Positions 6,433 to 10,394 of a DNA stretch of 10,394 nucleotides are shown here, piece after piece. A program made the translations under genes and the position numbers. The notes beneath the pieces are model-generated. The model did no database searches, was not told the DNA's origin, and saw only the letters and a list, made by a program, of their open reading frames with translations. The stretch is from Lachnospiraceae bacterium. GTDB lineage: Bacteria > Bacillota > Clostridia > Lachnospirales > Lachnospiraceae. The stretch is from positions 1-10,394 of the forward strand of contig JAFTPY010000352.1 in the NCBI GenBank assembly GCA_017463035.1, written 5' to 3'. The stretch's first letter is position 1. Every line of letters starts with the position of its first letter.

Positions 6433-8781
6433 ATGATGACAGCAATGCCGTGGACGGCAAATGATATTACAAGAGCGGAGCGAAAGGACGACTGCCTCTA
6501 TTTGTATTCCAAGCGGGGAATGCACCGAATTGAGCCGAAAAATGAGGCTGTGGTGCGGATTACGTATACGGAGAGGGATGCTTTTTCAGAGAGAGAAAAG
6601 CCGGGAGTCATCCGAAAGGAAGTGTGGTCCGGCTGGGAGCTTCGGGAGGATGCGGATGCGGTAGAGTATTTGGCTCCGAAGCTTCGGATTCGTGTGGACA
6701 AAAAGTCAGCGTCCTTTTCCTATTATGACGGGAACGGATGCCTTTTGTTGCGGGAAAGAGAAAAGGAAAGCCGGGAGCTGGAAGAGTTTCAGAGCTATGT
6801 GCTGGCGGGAGAAGAAGGCACCGTTGTGGAAAAGGTAGTGACTCCTGACGGAACCAAGGAGGTCATTAAAGAAGCGGCCCGGGTACAGGGGGAGAAGCTC
6901 TATCATACCAGACTATATTTGGAGTGGCAGGAAGACGAGGCGCTGTACGGTTTGGGACAGCATGAAGAAGGATTTTTAAATCTGCGGGGACAAACGGTGT
7001 ATTTGCATCAGGCGAACCGGAAGATTGCTGTTCCGGTGCTGATATCAAATCTCGGCTACGGCATTTTGACGGATACCTACAGTCCTATGATTTTTAATGA
7101 TACGGCCTATGGGTCTTATTTATACACGGAAGCCGACGACGAGATGGATTTCTATTTTATGAACGGCGGTGATATGGACGGTGTGGTTCGTCAGTATCGT
7201 TATCTGACGGGTAAGGCTGCACTGCTTCCGAAATGGGCCTACGGATATGTGCAGTCTCAGGAGCGGTACGAGACGGCGGAGGAACTGGTACGGATTGCAA
7301 AGGAATATCGTGACCGTGGCATCGGTTTGGACGGAATCGTACTGGACTGGCTGTCCTGGGGGGACAATCTCTGGGGCCAGAAGACCTTTGATAAGGGGCG
7401 ATTCCCGGACCCGAAGGAGATGCTTCGGAAGCTTCATGAGATGCAGGTGCATTTTATGATTTCCATTTGGCCGAATATGGATGAAAAGAGCAGTAACTAT
7501 AAGGAATTTAAGGAGAACAATCTTTTGCTGCCGGCCAGCAATGTGTACAACGCGTTTTCGGAGGAAGGAAGAGCCTTGTACTGGAAGCAGGTGGAAGAGG
7601 GCTTGTTTTGCCACGGAATCGATTCCTGGTGGTGCGATTCCAGTGAGCCGTATACGCCGGAATGGAATCACAAGTATCGCCCGGAGCCGGCAAAGCTGTA
7701 CGCGGAATACATCGACACTACGAAGGACCATATGCCGGCATGGGCATTAAATGCCTTTGGATTGTATCATGCACAGGCGCTGTATGAGGGACAACGGAAG
7801 GCACAGGGAAACTACGGCGTGGAGAAGCGTGTACTGAATCTGACCAGAAGCAGTTACACCGGCCAGCAGCGCTACGGTACGATTTTGTGGTCCGGAGATA
7901 CGGATGCCAGTTGGGATACCTATAGAAAGCAGATTGCGGCGGGACTGAATTTTGCCGCCAGTGGTCTGCCGTACTGGACCACGGATATCGGAGCGTTCTT
8001 CATCAAGCCGGGGCATCAGTGGTTCTGGCAGGGAGACTATCCGAAGGGAACCGAGGATTTGGGCTACCGGGAGCTTTATGTGCGCTGGTTCCAGTGGGCA
8101 TGCTTTTTACCGGTATTCCGTGCCCATGGCTCGGATTGCAGAAGAGAACTTTGGGCTTTCGGAGAGGCGGGAGAGCCGTTTTATGATGCGTTACTTGGGG
8201 CAAATCGTTTGCGTTATCGCCTGTTACCGTATATCTATTCTTTGGCGGGAGCTGCCTGGCGCGAGGATGGGTCTGTGATGAAGCCGCTGGCATTTGCATT
8301 TCCGAAGGATACGCAGGTTTTGGATTGCAAGGATCAGTATTTGTTCGGAGACCGGCTGATGGTATGTCCGGTAACGGAGCCGATGTACTACGGCGTGGAC
8401 TCGGCAGAGCTTGCGGATGTTCCGAAGTGTCGCAGGGTATATTTGCCTGCGGGCGAACGCTGGTATGATTTTTGGACGGATACGTGTTATGACGGAGGGC
8501 AGTGGATCGAGACGGAGACACCTCTTGAGAAGATTCCGTTATTTGTCCGTGAGGGCAGTATTATCCCGATGTATCGGGAAGACTGCATTCCGAAAAGTAC
8601 CGATGAAGCGGCAACGCTCGGTGAGGAATGTGTGGAATACCGTGTGTTCAAGGGAAAGGATGCGGAGTTTTTCCTTTACGAGGATGCCGGGGACGGGTAC
8701 GGTTACGAGCAGGGAGAATATACGATTACGCGGATTGTTTGGAACGAAGCGGAGGGAACGCTTTTGACAGATAAATTATAA
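6433..8781 (+). CDS. Glycoside hydrolase family 31 (alpha-glucosidase/alpha-xylosidase type)
   Basis: This 782-aa retaining alpha-glycosidase has no signal peptide, so it should act in the cytoplasm on imported oligosaccharides. Order: an N-terminal beta-sandwich (about 1-250), the GH31 TIM barrel (about 265-620) and C-terminal beta domains (about 630-782). Catalytic-site motifs are visible. The probable nucleophile is D402 in WWCDSSEP, and the probable acid/base is D489 in WSGDTDASW. TTDIGAFF follows. R563 and H565 in FRAHGSD are the conserved substrate-site residues. The WWxDxxEP form resembles alpha-xylosidase-like members more than the WIDMNE form of classic alpha-glucosidases, but the substrate cannot be settled from this. 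The start ATG at 6433 is preceded by GGGGAGG (6415-6421) at a long 11-nt spacing. It is probably co-transcribed with the reductase upstream. Confidence 0.95.
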   Translation: MMTAMPWTANDITRAERKDDCLYLYSKRGMHRIEPKNEAVVRITYTERDAFSEREKPGVIRKEVWSGWELREDADAVEYLAPKLRIRVDKKSASFSYYDGNGCLLLREREKESRELEEFQSYVLAGEEGTVVEKVVTPDGTKEVIKEAARVQGEKLYHTRLYLEWQEDEALYGLGQHEEGFLNLRGQTVYLHQANRKIAVPVLISNLGYGILTDTYSPMIFNDTAYGSYLYTEADDEMDFYFMNGGDMDGVVRQYRYLTGKAALLPKWAYGYVQSQERYETAEELVRIAKEYRDRGIGLDGIVLDWLSWGDNLWGQKTFDKGRFPDPKEMLRKLHEMQVHFMISIWPNMDEKSSNYKEFKENNLLLPASNVYNAFSEEGRALYWKQVEEGLFCHGIDSWWCDSSEPYTPEWNHKYRPEPAKLYAEYIDTTKDHMPAWALNAFGLYHAQALYEGQRKAQGNYGVEKRVLNLTRSSYTGQQRYGTILWSGDTDASWDTYRKQIAAGLNFAASGLPYWTTDIGAFFIKPGHQWFWQGDYPKGTEDLGYRELYVRWFQWACFLPVFRAHGSDCRRELWAFGEAGEPFYDALLGANRLRYRLLPYIYSLAGAAWREDGSVMKPLAFAFPKDTQVLDCKDQYLFGDRLMVCPVTEPMYYGVDSAELADVPKCRRVYLPAGERWYDFWTDTCYDGGQWIETETPLEKIPLFVREGSIIPMYREDCIPKSTDEAATLGEECVEYRVFKGKDAEFFLYEDAGDGYGYEQGEYTITRIVWNEAEGTLLTDKL

Positions 8782-8797
8782 TTTTTTTCATCTTTTT

Positions 8798-8826
8798 TTG
8801 ACAGCGTTAACAGAGTATGTTATGAT
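8798..8826 (+). promoter_or_regulatory. Strong sigma-A promoter
   Basis: A perfect -35 box TTGACA (8798-8803), a 17-nt spacer and the -10 box TATGAT (8821-8826, five of six consensus bases) predict a start near 8833, about 40 nt before the next ATG. T-rich tracts lie just upstream (8782-8799). Confidence 0.85.
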
Positions 8827-8873
8827 AAAAGAAAAGGAAGTTTGATTCCTGCAAAAGCTTTGGGGAGGTTTTT

Positions 8874-9827
8874 ATGAAAAAAGAATTGCAAAAGAACCTT
8901 AGTTTTGTCTTATTTGTCATGGCGGTGTTTTTTGCCGGAATGTCTTTGACGGTATTTCAGTCTTATATTTGGATGGCTTGTATTGCCGGAGTGTTGCTGC
9001 TGGCAACGACGGTATTTTATGTCCTGAGCAGGGAAAAGGATGCGGCATCTCCTATGGAAAAGACCTCCGATATTTTGTTGGCGGACCGTATGGCGGAGCT
9101 GATGCGGGGAAACGAAAAGGCGGAAAAGGGCGTTTACATCGCTGTAAAGAAGCAGCATGAGGCAATGGAAAGCGGACTGGCAGCGTTAGAGGAAAAGCTT
9201 ACGGAATTAGTGAAAACACAGGAAAGCGCAGTAAAAACGCTGGTAATGTACAATAAGGAAAATGCAAAACAAATGGCCCTCAGCGAGCGGGAAGAACTGG
9301 AGCGTTTACGTGAGGAAATAAAGCTGTTGCAACAGGGCAACGGAGCCTCGGGCTCGTCATCTGCGGTAGTGGATGCAGTGAGAGAGATGTCTCACAGGCT
9401 TTATGAGGAGCTTCACGAGAACGGGGAGGCAGTACTTTCTGAGTTGGGAACTACGGTGGATTGTCTGGAAGAAATGAGGGAAATTCTGGGCGGTCTGACT
9501 GACGGCGGCACCATAAGAGTCGTAGTACCTGAGGCAGATGATGGGGCGCAGGAGCATCCGTTTATGATTACGGAGGACCCGGAGGAAGCGGAAACTACGG
9601 TGTGGGCTGAAGAGCCGGAGGAGCCGTTTGAAGCCCCGGAGCCGGAAGCGTCGGAAATGGCTGAGTTGGCGGATGAACCGGCACCGGAAGAACTGGTATT
9701 TGCAGAGGCGGCGGAGGAAGAAAAACCGGAAGATGCATTGGCATCCTCCGGCGTGGATTTGTCGGATCCGAACAGAACCCTGTCTGCGGATGATATTGCA
9801 GCGTTAATTGCTTCTTTGGGCAATTAA
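8874..9827 (+). CDS. Membrane-anchored coiled-coil protein with acidic tail and FliM-like C-terminal motif
   Basis: This 317-aa protein belongs to no family I recognise. Two hydrophobic helices (about 8-28 and 31-52) form a hairpin with only a few residues between them, which places both ends in the cytoplasm. A helical, charged, coiled-coil-like stretch follows (about 85-154), then a Gly/Ser hinge (155-163) and a second helix (164-208). A strongly acidic Glu/Pro/Ala-rich region (about 215-290) leads to the C-terminal peptide LSADDIAALIASLGN (303-317). That peptide resembles the LSQDEIDALL motif at the N-terminus of FliM and FliY. The start ATG at 8874 has GGGGAGG (8862-8868) 5 nt upstream and its own strong promoter. 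A structural or scaffold role at the membrane, through motif-mediated partner binding, is inference only. Its stop shares bases with the converging gene. Confidence 0.88.
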   Translation: MKKELQKNLSFVLFVMAVFFAGMSLTVFQSYIWMACIAGVLLLATTVFYVLSREKDAASPMEKTSDILLADRMAELMRGNEKAEKGVYIAVKKQHEAMESGLAALEEKLTELVKTQESAVKTLVMYNKENAKQMALSEREELERLREEIKLLQQGNGASGSSSAVVDAVREMSHRLYEELHENGEAVLSELGTTVDCLEEMREILGGLTDGGTIRVVVPEADDGAQEHPFMITEDPEEAETTVWAEEPEEPFEAPEPEASEMAELADEPAPEELVFAEAAEEEKPEDALASSGVDLSDPNRTLSADDIAALIASLGN

Positions 9828-10394
9828 TGCCGGTTGTTCCGGCGCTTTGCCAAATAGGCAGCTCGTTTTCTACGGTAAGGCAGCTCCACGAATATAAAAT
9901 ATACACCTACAAAGAAACAAATACAACCGATGATAATTCCTATGATGAGAGGTTTCCGATCGTTTTTGGGAGTGTCATCGGTTTTGTTTTTGGTATCGCC
10001 GGAGGTTGTATCCGGATTGTCCGGATTCTCCGGCAGTTCGGTGTCCGGAGCATTGTTCTCCGGGTCTTCAATGGTAAAAGCCGGTCCTTTATTGGTATAA
10101 ACAATATTGGCGGAGCCGATTTCCCGGGTACCATAGGTATAAGTGACCTTTCCTATGATATTTTTGCCCTCTGAAAAGGTGGTCAGCTGGGAAAGAGAAA
10201 CACTCTTTCTTGTATCGGAAAGGGATGCCGAGAGCGGCAGTACAACCAATCCGGAGTCGGTGGAAATAATATCGCGGTTCATTAATTGAACCGTATCTTC
10301 GCTGTTAAACAGAGGAGGAACGTCGCTTCCCGCAGAAAGCTGTTCGTCCGTGACGTTGTAAACGGTAAAGTTATCAAAACCGAAATCCAAAAGA
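9824..10394 (-). CDS. D-alanyl-D-alanine carboxypeptidase (DacA/DacF-like), C-terminal part only
   Basis: The frame is open to the right edge, so the start and the whole catalytic domain (SxxK, SxN, KTG) lie outside; the TTG at 10390 is internal. Residues are numbered from that codon. The visible 188 aa begin with the YGFDNF-type segment that ends the peptidase domain in clostridial PBP5 homologues. The PBP5_C beta domain follows (about 10-105), with GLVVLPLSASLSD, GKVTYTYG and IGSANIVYT. Next are a Pro/Asp/Thr-rich linker (107-146), one membrane helix (147-170) and a basic tail (RRKRAAYLAKRRNNRH). Such enzymes trim the terminal D-Ala from peptidoglycan stem peptides outside the membrane. Homologues often end in a membrane anchor like this, with the basic tail inside the cell. 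The gene converges on the coiled-coil gene and their stops share TTAA. Confidence 0.85.
   Translation of the reverse strand, partial: LLDFGFDNFTVYNVTDEQLSAGSDVPPLFNSEDTVQLMNRDIISTDSGLVVLPLSASLSDTRKSVSLSQLTTFSEGKNIIGKVTYTYGTREIGSANIVYTNKGPAFTIEDPENNAPDTELPENPDNPDTTSGDTKNKTDDTPKNDRKPLIIGIIIGCICFFVGVYFIFVELPYRRKRAAYLAKRRNNRH

Noticed and set aside
7120..7731. Antisense open frame (203 codons) within the GH31 gene
   Set aside because: It is fully nested in a gene with clear catalytic motifs and shows no recognisable domain.
8747..8763. Possible terminator AAGCG/CGCTT at the end of the GH31 gene
   Set aside because: It has only a 5-bp stem inside the coding region and is not followed by a proper T-run.
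9956..9991. CCGAT/ATCGG hairpin followed by TTTTGTTTTT, as a plus-strand terminator inside the minus-strand gene
   Set aside because: The stem is only 5 bp with a 16-nt loop. It would sit in a useful place for the coiled-coil gene's transcript but is too weak to call, and the T-run encodes Lys/Asn codons of the opposite gene.

Overview
The window reads as chromosomal DNA of an anaerobic Firmicute, most likely a Lachnospiraceae-type clostridium. The basis is moderate GC content, AGGAGG-like ribosome binding sites on every gene, sigma-A promoters with 17-nt spacers, an S-box (SAM-I) riboswitch ahead of metK, and protein families typical of gut Clostridia. I see no phage, insertion sequence, CRISPR array, tRNA or rRNA gene.

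Positions 1-3362 hold three co-directional genes. The first is the 3' part of a type-I exporter-like ABC transporter (membrane domain plus ATPase, cut by the window's left edge). Overlapping it by 8 bp is a nucleotidyltransferase-like protein of the NTP_transf_5 type. A 170-aa hypothetical protein follows 27 bp later. The first two look like the tail of a larger export or peptide-modification cluster that starts outside the window.

Positions 3363-5136 are the metK unit: a sigma-A promoter, a complete S-box riboswitch with recognisable antiterminator and terminator, an unexplained 131-bp structured element bounded by 10-bp imperfect terminal inverted repeats, metK itself (S-adenosylmethionine synthetase), and a strong intrinsic terminator. 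SAM, the product of MetK, would therefore shut off metK transcription.

Positions 5137-8781 form a probable two-gene operon from its own promoter. It encodes an aldo/keto reductase carrying a C-terminal two-cluster [4Fe-4S] ferredoxin-like domain, and a cytoplasmic family 31 glycoside hydrolase.

Positions 8782-9827 hold a very good sigma-A promoter and a two-helix membrane-anchored coiled-coil protein with a long acidic tail. It ends in a short motif resembling the FliM/FliY 'LSQDEIDALL' peptide. Converging on it and sharing its stop-codon bases is the 3' part of a D-alanyl-D-alanine carboxypeptidase (PBP5_C region, linker and C-terminal membrane anchor) on the minus strand, cut by the right edge.

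The strongest candidates for something undescribed are the inverted-repeat-bounded structured element between the riboswitch terminator and metK, and the FliM-like C-terminal motif on the membrane coiled-coil protein.
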